From contig NZ_JAPENX010000001.1 of assembly GCF_026341815.1 (NCBI RefSeq), positions 6,572,001 through 6,636,000 of the forward strand: 64,000 nucleotides of DNA, in the 5' to 3' direction. The translations under genes were made by a program, and so were the position numbers. This document shows, one piece after another, positions 14,922 to 22,515 of the stretch. The DNA is from Streptomyces sp. NBC_00572. Lineage in GTDB: Bacteria > Actinomycetota > Actinomycetes > Streptomycetales > Streptomycetaceae. Numbering within the stretch: the stretch's first letter is position 1; every line of letters begins with the position of its first letter. The notes below the pieces were generated by a model that was given only the letters and a program-made list of their open reading frames with translations, was not told the DNA's origin and did not search any database.

Positions 14922-15033
14922 GCTGCCTGCGCGCCCTGGGCCATCGATCGGCAGAACCGGACGATGCCGGACTTCACCACGACTCGGCCGAAGGCATTCG
15001 CCGGAGGCCCGCGATTCCGTGAAGGGGATCATC

Positions 15034-16089
15034 ATGACCGAACCGTCGGCGACCGCCCTGGACGACCTGTGGAAAATGGTGTACGGCAGTTTCCGGTTCC
15101 CGTTCCTGCATGCCGCGCAGCGCCTTGAATTGTTCACCTTCCTCAAGGAGCGGCCGGGCAGCACCCTCGAAGAGATCACCGGCGCGCTGGGGCTCGAAGA
15201 ACGCGCGGGACACGTGCTGCTGCTGGGGTGTTCCGCGTTCGACCTCGTGCGCAAGGACGGCGAGGGATATCACAACACCGCCGCCACCGATCTCCTGGCG
15301 GGCGATCCCGACGCCTTCATGCCCGTCATCATTCGCTACACCCAGGAGATGCTGTACCGGCCGGTGGGCTGGCTGTACGAATCGCTGGTGAAAAACGAGA
15401 ACCTGGGGCTGCATCGCGAGCTGCTCGCCGGATCATCGGCGACCACGCTCTACGAGCTCCTCGGCGAGGACGAGAACCTCGAAAAGGTGTTCACCGCCAT
15501 GATGGAGCACCAGAGCCGCTCGGTGGTCGAGGACTTCGTCAACACCGTGGACTTCTCGTCGTACCAGCGTGTACTGGACGTCGGCGGAGGCACCGGAACC
15601 AACGCCATCGGCTTCGCCCAGCGCTGGCCGCAGCTCCAGGCGACCATCCTCGAACTGCCGAACGTGGCGAAGATGGCGAACGACAAGATCGCCGAGGCCG
15701 GCCTGTCCGAGCGGGTCCGCGCGATCGGAACCGACATCCTGCAGGACGAGTTCCCCACGTCGTCCCACGACTGCGTCGTGTACTCCCGGTTCCTCGAAAT
15801 CTGGTCCCCGGAGCAGGTCCGCGAGCTCTTCGCGAAGACCTACCGGGCGTTGGAGCCGGGCGGTCACATGGTGATCGTCGCCGTCGCCCAGGAGGACGAC
15901 GAGACCGGTCCCGCCCACGCCGCGTTCATGTCCGCGTACCTCCACACGGTCGCGTCGCCCGAGGGCCGCACCTACACGCCGCAGGAATTCGAGCGGTGGT
16001 ACACCGAAGCGGGCTTCGAGCCGATGGACCGCCAGTACCCCGGGCGGTTCGACGTCATCCTCCGCGCCCGCAAGCCCCTGGCCGGCTGA
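15034..16089 (+). CDS. SAM-dependent O-methyltransferase-like protein
   Basis: A 351-aa protein with an N-terminal winged-helix-like dimerisation domain (residues about 10-100) and a C-terminal SAM domain. Motif I is RVLDVGGGTGTNAIGFAQRW (about 180-200), and VYSRFLEIW and GGHMVIVA follow, as in the caffeate/acetylserotonin O-methyltransferase superfamily (PF00891-like). The start is the ATG preceded by AAGGGG. The frame is open further upstream, but that part is non-coding leader. It is divergent from the NRPS and lies upstream of the FAD monooxygenase, so it probably tailors the NRPS product. Acceptor and regiochemistry are unknown. It is followed without a gap by an in-frame thioesterase relic. 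Confidence 0.85.
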   Translation: MTEPSATALDDLWKMVYGSFRFPFLHAAQRLELFTFLKERPGSTLEEITGALGLEERAGHVLLLGCSAFDLVRKDGEGYHNTAATDLLAGDPDAFMPVIIRYTQEMLYRPVGWLYESLVKNENLGLHRELLAGSSATTLYELLGEDENLEKVFTAMMEHQSRSVVEDFVNTVDFSSYQRVLDVGGGTGTNAIGFAQRWPQLQATILELPNVAKMANDKIAEAGLSERVRAIGTDILQDEFPTSSHDCVVYSRFLEIWSPEQVRELFAKTYRALEPGGHMVIVAVAQEDDETGPAHAAFMSAYLHTVASPEGRTYTPQEFERWYTEAGFEPMDRQYPGRFDVILRARKPLAG

Positions 16090-16233
16090 GTCCACGCACC
16101 TGGTCCTCGGCACGTTCCCGGTGACCACGTGGTCCTGCCGGAGAAACCGCACGTGAACGTCGTCGCCCAGAAAGTCGCAGAAGCGATGGCCGGCCGCCTC
16201 GATCGGCGGCCGGCCGATAGGAGCGGGAAATGA
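16090..16233 (+). pseudogene. Relic of an NRPS thioesterase C-terminus
   Basis: The 48 codons directly after the methyltransferase stop, in the same frame, include VPGDHVVLPEKPHVNVVAQK and continue with VAEAMAGRL. This aligns with the last residues of the intact TE in this window (VPGDHLVLLEEPHVAVVAEH). The segment includes the TE catalytic-histidine motif GDH but has no start codon or upstream domains. Its TGA overlaps the ATG of the monooxygenase gene (ATGA), as in a coupled operon. It appears to be the 3' scar of a lost or moved NRPS gene that once preceded the monooxygenase. Confidence 0.75.
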
Positions 16234-17405
16234 CGCAGCACTCCACACGCAAGGCCCTCGTCATCGGGGCCGGGATCGGCGGACTGGCGGCCGCGGCCAC
16301 GCTCCGCCGGGCCGGTGTCGAGGTCCAGATCTTCGAACGGGCTCCCGAGCTGCGACCGGGGACCACGGCGGTCTCCCTGATGTCCAACGCGGTCCTGGCG
16401 CTGCGCACCCAGGGCATCGACATCGCCCCGGGCCTGGACAAGCGCGGTGAGGTCTTCGACGAACTGAAGTTCCTCACCAAGCGCGGCCGACTGATCAGGG
16501 CCCTTCCGTTCCGTGAGCTCGCGGACCGGCTGGGCGCGTCGAACCACGCCGTCCACCGCGCCGACCTCCAGCAGACGCTCCTCGACGCGCTCGGGGACGA
16601 CCAGGTCATCGAAGTGAACGCCGCGGCCACGGGGTTCGTCACCGGCGACGACGGGGTCGAGGTCACCTTCGAGGACGGGCGGAAGGCCTCCGGCGACGTC
16701 CTGATCGGCGCGGACGGCTTCAACTCCGCGATCCGCCGACAGGTGGCGGGCGCCGAGGAGCCGCGGTCCGGCAACTACGTGTGCTGGCTGGCGACCGTGC
16801 CGTTCAGTCACCCGCGGCTGACCAAGGGGTACGCCGCGCACTACTGGGGGCGCGGCCAGCGTTTCGGCCTCGCCGACATCGGCCACGGCCGCGCGTACTG
16901 GTGGGGGACGAAGAACGTCCCCGACTGGGTTTCCGGGACCCCGCGCCTCGGCAAGGAGAAGATCGCCGGCGTCTTCGCCGGCTGGGCCGACGAGGTACAG
17001 GAGGCGATCCGGGTCACCCCCGAGGAGACGATCGTCACCATCACCGCCCAGGACCGACCGTTCCTGCAGCGATGGGGCACCGGACGCACGACCCTGCTCG
17101 GCGACGCGGCGCACCCGATGCTGGTGAGCCTCGGCCAGGGCGCGGCGCTCGCCATCGAGGACGCCGTCGTCCTCGCCGAGCACCTCAAGGACGCGACGGA
17201 CCTGCCTGCGGCCCTGCGCGGCTACGAGGACGAGCGTCGCCCGCGGACCGAGGCACTGGTCGCCGCGGCCCGTGCGCTCAGCGAGAACGAGCAGCTGGAC
17301 GGCCCGTTCTCCTCGCGGATGCGCGACCTCTACTTCCGGTTCGCGCCCATGTCCAAGTTCACCAGCCAGAACGAAGCGGTCCTCACCTGGCCCCCGCTGG
17401 GATGA
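16230..17405 (+). CDS. Group A FAD-dependent monooxygenase
   Basis: A 391-aa flavoprotein of the p-hydroxybenzoate-hydroxylase fold. The FAD dinucleotide motif is VIGAGIGGLAAAATLRRAG (residues about 11-29), the DG motif is LIGADGFNSAIRR (about 158-170) and the GD motif is LLGDAAHPMLVSLGQGAALA (about 288-307). Related enzymes in legonmycin, pyrrolizixenamide and brabantamide pathways perform a Baeyer-Villiger-type oxidation that remodels the released acyl-dipeptide into a bicyclic product, and the same role is inferred here. The ATG overlaps the stop of the thioesterase relic. It is probably co-transcribed with the methyltransferase and ends a likely plus-strand operon. Confidence 0.88.
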   Translation: MTQHSTRKALVIGAGIGGLAAAATLRRAGVEVQIFERAPELRPGTTAVSLMSNAVLALRTQGIDIAPGLDKRGEVFDELKFLTKRGRLIRALPFRELADRLGASNHAVHRADLQQTLLDALGDDQVIEVNAAATGFVTGDDGVEVTFEDGRKASGDVLIGADGFNSAIRRQVAGAEEPRSGNYVCWLATVPFSHPRLTKGYAAHYWGRGQRFGLADIGHGRAYWWGTKNVPDWVSGTPRLGKEKIAGVFAGWADEVQEAIRVTPEETIVTITAQDRPFLQRWGTGRTTLLGDAAHPMLVSLGQGAALAIEDAVVLAEHLKDATDLPAALRGYEDERRPRTEALVAAARALSENEQLDGPFSSRMRDLYFRFAPMSKFTSQNEAVLTWPPLG

Positions 17406-17574
17406 CCACGCCCCGTGACGCTCGCCGGCCGGCCCGCGGCGAGCACGCGGGTGCCCACGACGACTACGGTCGACGTGGTCGGCGTGTCCGTCTGGGCGGT
17501 GAGCCGCCACGCCGTCGCCCAGCGCATAGTGGAGGATCCGCGCGGTTCCTGATGAACAGCCGGAACCGGGGGTC
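17406..17574. other. Convergent gap after the monooxygenase
   Basis: A 169-bp region between convergent genes. A 45-codon plus-strand frame from a GTG at 17413 has no ribosome-binding site and no recognisable relatives, and the opposite strand is open too. I see no strong terminator hairpin. Confidence 0.4.
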
Positions 17575-19569
17575 TCACGGAGTCACGATCGGGAACTCCG
17601 GCTCGGGGGTTTCGAGGATCGCGAGCAGCCGGGGCAGGAGTGCGCGGTCGCCGGTCATGGTGATGCCGCCAGTGCCCTTTCCGGCGAGCAGGGTGAGGAG
17701 CTGGGGCTTGGTCATCGTCATGGTCAGGCCCGCGTCGGCGGCGGGGCGGGTGTCCGTGGTCCAGGTGAGCAGGCCGTTGGCGAGGCGCAGGTGCCAGTAG
17801 TCGGCGCCGATGTGCCAGTCCATGGTGATCCGTAGCGACCAGGCCTTCGGGCCGTCGACGCGGACGGCGAGGCTGTCGATGATCTGGCCGACGGTCAGGG
17901 CCAGGTACATGTCGGGGCCGAGCGCGGCGGTGGCGTGGGGTGCGATTCCGTGGAGGAGCTCCTGGGCGCCGGTGAGGTAGAAGTTCCGCCAGACGGCGTT
18001 CTCGACGGCCTGTCCCAGGCGGGTGTAGAGCGCGGCGAGCTGACGCCTGGCACGGCTGTCCCGGGGGTCGTTGAAGACGGCGTGGTTGAGCAGCGTGACG
18101 GCGAAACGCAGCTCGCCCCGGTCGGCGTAGTGCCGGGCGCGGGCACGGACCGCGGCCTGGCCGCCGAGGGACTCCACCCACAGACGGGCCTCCTCGACGG
18201 GCGGGTGTTCCCAGAGATGGGCCGGGTTGCCGTCGAACCAGCCCATGTACCGCTGATAGACCGCCTTGACGTTGTGGCTGAGCGAGCCGTAGTAGCCGCG
18301 ATTGGCCCAGACGCCCTCCAGCTGGGGCGGGAGCCGGAAGGACTCCGCGATCTCGATGCCGGTCAGGCCCCGGTTGATCAGCCGGACGGTCTGGTCGTGC
18401 AGGTAGCCGTACAGATCCCGCTGGTGGGTGAGGAGGTCGACGATGGCGTCGTTGCCCCAGGTGGGCCAGTGGTGCGAGGCGAAGGCGACGTCGGCGGTGC
18501 CGTCGTAGAGGCCGATCGATTCGGTGAGGTAGCCGGCCCAGGCGTGGGCGTCGCGCACCTGGGCGCCGCGCAGGGTGAGGATGTTGTGCATGGTGTGGGT
18601 GGCGTTCTCCGCCATGCACACCGCGCGCAGGTCGGGGAAGAGGAAGTTCATCTCCTCCTGGCACTCGGTGCCCGGGGTCATCTGGAACCGGATCCGCACC
18701 CCGTCGAGGACGACCTCCTCTCCCGTGGTGCCGATGTGCTGGGTGGGGGCGATGAGTCCGACGGTGCCGAGCGAGACCGTGAGCCCGAGCCCGCAGCCGA
18801 CCTGTGCGTTCGCGTTCTTGGGGAGCGTGGAACCGTACATGTAGGCGGCGCGGCGGGCCATCGCGGTGCCGACGTACACGTTCTCGCTGACCGCGTGCTC
18901 CATGAAGCCCTTCGGAGCGAGGACGGGTACGTCCCCGGCGCCGTCCGGCAGCACTCCCCGGCATCCGCCGAAGTGGTCGACATGCGGATGGGTGTAGATC
19001 ATCGCCCGGACGGCGCGGTCGCCGCGGTGGGCGCGGTACAGCCGAAGGGCCGCGGCGGCGGTCTCGGCGGAGATGAGCGGGTCGATGACGATGATGCCGG
19101 TGTCGCCCTCGACGATCGTCATATTGGACAGGTCCAGGCCCCTGACCTGGTAGATCCGGTCGGTGACCCGGAACAGGCCCTGGCGCGACAGGAGCCGCGC
19201 CTGCCGCCACAGGCTGGGGTCGACGGTGTCGGGGACCTCACGCCCGCCCTGGTCGCCCTGGTCGCCCTGGTCGCCCTGGTCGCTCGCGGCCTCGGCGAGG
19301 AAACGGTAGGCGTCGGGGTCCCAGACGGTCTTCCCGGCGGCCGTGGTGATCGGTCCGCCGGTGAACGCGGCGATGAAACCGCGTTCCGCGTCGGCGAAGT
19401 CGGTCTCGTCGTCGTAGGGGAGCCCGTCGGTCCGCGTCGGGGTCCGCACCGTCCGGGGCAGGTGCCCGGCGAGCGCCTGGGCGGTCTGCGGGTTGAGGGA
19501 GACGGAGGCGGCCGCGGCGCCCATCGCGGCGGCCGCCGCGACGAAGCCGCGCCGGTTCATCGAAGTCAT
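17575..19569 (-). CDS. Exported alkyl/aryl-sulfatase-like metallo-beta-lactamase protein
   Basis: A 664-aa protein related to SdsA1/BDS1 alkyl sulfatases, which hydrolyse sulfate esters. The Tat signal is NRRGFVAAAAAMGAAAASVS (residues 5-24). The dinuclear Zn site is THPHVDHFGG (193-202), with MAENATHTMHN further on. Dimerisation and SCP2-like C-terminal domains follow (about 430-660, ending with a TKPQLLTLLAG motif). The ATG at 19569 or 19560 is preferred, because the longer frame starts inside a palindromic operator. Residues 97-108 are a DQG repeat encoded by a 9-bp tandem repeat. It is downstream of a TetR gene and probably repressed by it. Confidence 0.88.
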   Translation of the reverse strand: MTSMNRRGFVAAAAAMGAAAASVSLNPQTAQALAGHLPRTVRTPTRTDGLPYDDETDFADAERGFIAAFTGGPITTAAGKTVWDPDAYRFLAEAASDQGDQGDQGDQGGREVPDTVDPSLWRQARLLSRQGLFRVTDRIYQVRGLDLSNMTIVEGDTGIIVIDPLISAETAAAALRLYRAHRGDRAVRAMIYTHPHVDHFGGCRGVLPDGAGDVPVLAPKGFMEHAVSENVYVGTAMARRAAYMYGSTLPKNANAQVGCGLGLTVSLGTVGLIAPTQHIGTTGEEVVLDGVRIRFQMTPGTECQEEMNFLFPDLRAVCMAENATHTMHNILTLRGAQVRDAHAWAGYLTESIGLYDGTADVAFASHHWPTWGNDAIVDLLTHQRDLYGYLHDQTVRLINRGLTGIEIAESFRLPPQLEGVWANRGYYGSLSHNVKAVYQRYMGWFDGNPAHLWEHPPVEEARLWVESLGGQAAVRARARHYADRGELRFAVTLLNHAVFNDPRDSRARRQLAALYTRLGQAVENAVWRNFYLTGAQELLHGIAPHATAALGPDMYLALTVGQIIDSLAVRVDGPKAWSLRITMDWHIGADYWHLRLANGLLTWTTDTRPAADAGLTMTMTKPQLLTLLAGKGTGGITMTGDRALLPRLLAILETPEPEFPIVTP
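19246..19281. repeat. Four perfect 9-bp tandem repeats (GCCCTGGTC) inside the sulfatase gene
   Basis: The repeats encode the DQG repeats near residue 100, between the Tat signal and the catalytic domain. The unit length is a multiple of three, so copy-number change keeps the frame. It is probably a flexible linker. Confidence 0.9.
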
Positions 19570-19604
19570 GGCAGTGTCACGCCCTTCTCGGTGAGGACGC
19601 CCAC

Positions 19605-19625
19605 TATTGCAGTCTGACTGCAATA
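19605..19625. promoter_or_regulatory. Palindromic TetR operator upstream of the sulfatase
   Basis: Perfect 9-bp arms TATTGCAGT / ACTGCAATA separated by 3 bases lie 36 bp before the sulfatase ATG and 4 bp after the TetR stop. AT-rich palindromes of this length are typical TetR sites. Confidence 0.75.
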
Positions 19626-19629
19626 CGAG

Positions 19630-20274
19630 TCAAGGGGTGTGCGGCCCGACCCTCAGGAGCGCCCGGAGCGTGCGGTCGATCGCCGCACGCGCCGCCGTCC
19701 CGTCCAGCCCCCGGCGGGAGCGCAGGTGGTCCCAGACCGCCCACGACGAGGCGGCCTCCAGCGCGTCGAGCAGCCCGCCCGCCTCTTCCGCGTCGGGCAC
19801 CCGGCCCAGCTCGGGCGCGAACACCGCGGCGAGGTCCGCCCGGAACCAGGCGTCCCCCTCCGCCATCACCCCGCGCAGGCCCGGCGAATCCGGTTCCAGA
19901 CCCAGCCCGATCTTCCGGATCGGCGTCATCACCTCGTACATCCGGCCGCGCTGTGCGAGCAGCGCCTCCACCTTGCGTGCCGTCCGCCACGCGGGCGGGA
20001 CCGGTTCCGCATGGGCGTGCCACCGCGCGGCCTGCCGCCGGGCCGCCGCCACGTACAGTGCCTCGCGGTCGGCGAAGTGCACGAACACCGTCCGCTCGGA
20101 GACTCCCGCCCGCTCCGCGATCGCCTTCCGGGTGGGCTCCCTGCCCTCCTCCGAGACCAGCCCGAGCAGCGCGTCGAGCAGCGCCGCGTACGTCCACTCC
20201 GGGTCCCGCCGGCGTCGCCCCCGCCCGCCGGTGTCCGCACGTCCGGGGTCCTTCTCCGCCTCTGTGTCGTTCAC
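19630..20274 (-). CDS. TetR/AcrR-family regulator
   Basis: A 214-aa protein with a basic N-terminus and a TetR HTH at residues about 28-72 (AIAERAGVSERTVFVHFADR). A variable ligand-binding domain follows. The start is GTG. It precedes the sulfatase gene on the same strand, and the 60-bp gap between them holds a perfect 21-bp palindrome, so it probably represses the sulfatase promoter. The inducer is unknown. Confidence 0.88.
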   Translation of the reverse strand: MNDTEAEKDPGRADTGGRGRRRRDPEWTYAALLDALLGLVSEEGREPTRKAIAERAGVSERTVFVHFADREALYVAAARRQAARWHAHAEPVPPAWRTARKVEALLAQRGRMYEVMTPIRKIGLGLEPDSPGLRGVMAEGDAWFRADLAAVFAPELGRVPDAEEAGGLLDALEAASSWAVWDHLRSRRGLDGTAARAAIDRTLRALLRVGPHTP

Positions 20275-20310
20275 CGGCCCATGGTGGCAGAAGGGCAGGT
20301 GGACGACGCG

Positions 20311-21120
20311 TCACTCTCCCGGCGGGTGCAGGCGGTCGGTGAGGAAGGCGAGGATCTCGTCGCGGGCCCGGACCGTGGGGTGGCCCGCCTCGTCGACGAG
20401 ATGGGCGGTGACGACGCTGTGCGGGGTGCCGACAAGGTCGGCGAAGAAGGGCGGCGGAGCCGGGTTCGCGGCGCCGTCCGGGAGGACGCGCCCGTCGAAG
20501 GCGTCGCCGAGGAGCGCGCGGTAGGCGGCGAACCGCCGCCCCGTGCACCAGCGGTCGCCCTCGAAGCGGTAGGCGAGGACGGTGAGTCCGTCGCGGGCGA
20601 TCCGGTCACGCACCGCCCGCGCGTCCGCCGCGTCGAGTTCGAGTCCGCCGGGGTCGTCGAGGGGGAGCGACGGGTGGTTGACCACGGGGGCGATCACCGC
20701 CGGTTCCAGGGCCATGGTGAGGGCGAAGTTGCCGGTGAAGCACAGGCCGATCGCGCCCACCCCCGGCCCGCCGCAGGCCTCGTGGGCCTGGCGCGCGAGC
20801 CCCCGCAGCCACCCCGTCACCGGGCTGGTGCCGCCGCCGGCGAAGGCGCGGAACTCCGCGCTGACGCAGGCGCGACGGACGACCTCCCGGCCGCCCGCGA
20901 CCGTGGGGAAGGCGCCGTCCGTCCCGAACAGGGAGGGCACATGGACGGTGAAGCCCGCGTCCCGCACCCAGCGGGCGAGCCGCAGGACGTCGGGGCTGAT
21001 GCCCGGCATCTCGGGCAGCACCACGACCGCGGGCCCGGTCCCGGCCACGTACACGCTCTTCGTCACCCCCTCCACGGCCACGCTCCGGCGGGTGAAATCG
21101 GTGATCGGATCATCGGTCAT
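20311..21120 (-). CDS. Dienelactone-hydrolase-family protein
   Basis: A 269-aa alpha/beta-hydrolase. The nucleophile elbow IGLCFTGNFAL has Cys in the DLH position and the predicted histidine lies in VDEAGHPTV. The length is slightly above that of classic DLH. The ATG at 21120 is the natural start; the longer in-frame extension crosses the divergent promoter region. It ends 36 bp upstream of the TetR start and could be co-transcribed with it. It is divergent from a GlxA/AraC-type regulator that may control it. The substrate is unknown. Confidence 0.8.
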   Translation of the reverse strand: MTDDPITDFTRRSVAVEGVTKSVYVAGTGPAVVVLPEMPGISPDVLRLARWVRDAGFTVHVPSLFGTDGAFPTVAGGREVVRRACVSAEFRAFAGGGTSPVTGWLRGLARQAHEACGGPGVGAIGLCFTGNFALTMALEPAVIAPVVNHPSLPLDDPGGLELDAADARAVRDRIARDGLTVLAYRFEGDRWCTGRRFAAYRALLGDAFDGRVLPDGAANPAPPPFFADLVGTPHSVVTAHLVDEAGHPTVRARDEILAFLTDRLHPPGE

Positions 21121-21263
21121 GAGGACAGCGTGGCCCCGTGCCCGGCGGTCCGTTGAGGGGCCGGATCGCCAAGCTCGGAGGTAATCTCGCCACGCGGCGA
21201 GGGGCGGTACGGGACGGCGACGGATGTACGGGGATGACGGGGATGACGGGGGTACGGGGGGCG

Positions 21264-22310
21264 ATGACGGAGGCGACGGGGCGGGCGGAGGCGCACGGAG
21301 GCCCGGGTGCCGAGGCGGGTGCGTTGCGGGTCGGCGTCCTCGCCCACCCGGGCTGCTTCGCGTCCGAAGTCTTCGGAGTCCCCGACCTGTTGACCATGGC
21401 CGCACACGTGGCAGGACCCGACGCGCCCGGCTACCGGGTGTCCGTCGTCTCGCCCCGCCGCCGGGTCACCGCCTCGGGCGGCGCGAGCCTGGACGTCCGT
21501 CCGCTGCGCGAGGTCGACGTCCTCGTCGTCCCCGGCTTCGAACTGGCCCCGGCCACGGACCTCGACGCACACCTCGCCGGGCTGGCCCCCGAGATCGCCG
21601 CGATCCGCGCGCAGGCCGCCGCCGGCACCGCGGTCGTCTCCCTCTGCGTCGGCGCGTTCCTGCTCGCCGACGCCGGGCTGCTCGACGGGCGCCGGGCCAC
21701 CACGTCCTGGCTGTACGCCGACGAACTGGCGAGGCGCTGCCCGCGGGCCGACGTCCGCCCCGAGCGCCTGGTCGTCACCGATTCGGGCGTGACGACCACG
21801 GCCGCCTTCAGTGCCATGTGGGACTTCGCGCTGGACCTGATCCGCCGGCACAGCGGCGCCCGGGTGGCCCGGGCCACCGCGCGGGTGGCGCTCGTCGACG
21901 ACGCCCGGACCTCCCAGACCCCGTACGTCGACCCGCGACTCCTGCCGCAGCCCGGCGGAGAGTTCTCCCAACGGGTCATGAGGCGGCTCGACCAGAACCT
22001 CGCCGAGCGGTACGACCTCGCCGCGCTCGCGGACACCTTCCAGGTCAGCACCCGCACGCTGCTGCGCCGCTTCGCCGAAGAGACCGGACGCAGCCCGCTG
22101 GCCCATCTGCAGGCCTCCCGGATCCGCCGCGCCCGCCACCTCCTGGAGGCCACCGACCGCACCGTCGCCGCCGTCGCCGCGGCCGTCGGCTACCAGGACC
22201 CCGGCACCTTCGCCGCCCTCTTCGCCCGCCACACCGGTCACCGCCCGAGCGCCTACCGCGCCGCCTTCCGCCGTACGGACCGGGCGCTCGCCCCGAAGCG
22301 CGACGCCTGA
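21264..22310 (+). CDS. GlxA-type AraC regulator (DJ-1/PfpI domain plus AraC HTH)
   Basis: About 348 aa. The N-terminal class I glutamine-amidotransferase-like (DJ-1/PfpI) domain spans residues about 20-195, with VVSLCVGAFLLADAGLLDGR as its elbow. Two AraC HTH units follow (about 230-330: LAALADTFQVSTRTLLRRF and VAAVAAAVGYQDPGTFAALF). ATG codons at 21234, 21243 and 21264 are all in frame and none has a clear ribosome-binding site. The third is used because conserved sequence starts soon after it. The family senses small molecules and activates catabolic genes. The divergent hydrolase is the nearest candidate target. Confidence 0.85.
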   Translation: MTEATGRAEAHGGPGAEAGALRVGVLAHPGCFASEVFGVPDLLTMAAHVAGPDAPGYRVSVVSPRRRVTASGGASLDVRPLREVDVLVVPGFELAPATDLDAHLAGLAPEIAAIRAQAAAGTAVVSLCVGAFLLADAGLLDGRRATTSWLYADELARRCPRADVRPERLVVTDSGVTTTAAFSAMWDFALDLIRRHSGARVARATARVALVDDARTSQTPYVDPRLLPQPGGEFSQRVMRRLDQNLAERYDLAALADTFQVSTRTLLRRFAEETGRSPLAHLQASRIRRARHLLEATDRTVAAVAAAVGYQDPGTFAALFARHTGHRPSAYRAAFRRTDRALAPKRDA

Positions 22311-22515
22311 GACGTGCCGCCGAATGCCTCACCACAACAGCACTATCAGGCCAACATCCTGACGATTTCGGCTCCCGGGACAACCGGCGATCCGGTCCCC
22401 TCCTCTCACCCCACGGGCGCAGCGAGTACCTCTCACCGTGCCGGACGGACGGCTGTGCCGTCCCGTCGGCCCGCTGCCCGCTTCCTTCTCACAGCATCCG
22501 GAGAACGAGGGAACG

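Noticed and set aside
14803..15033. N-terminal extension of the methyltransferase frame back to 14803
   Set aside because: The segment contains a strong hairpin and lacks conserved sequence. The ATG at 15034 has a good ribosome-binding site and matches the family start.
17413..17550. Short plus-strand frame after the monooxygenase
   Set aside because: No ribosome-binding site and no family. Both strands are open, as expected for high-GC DNA.
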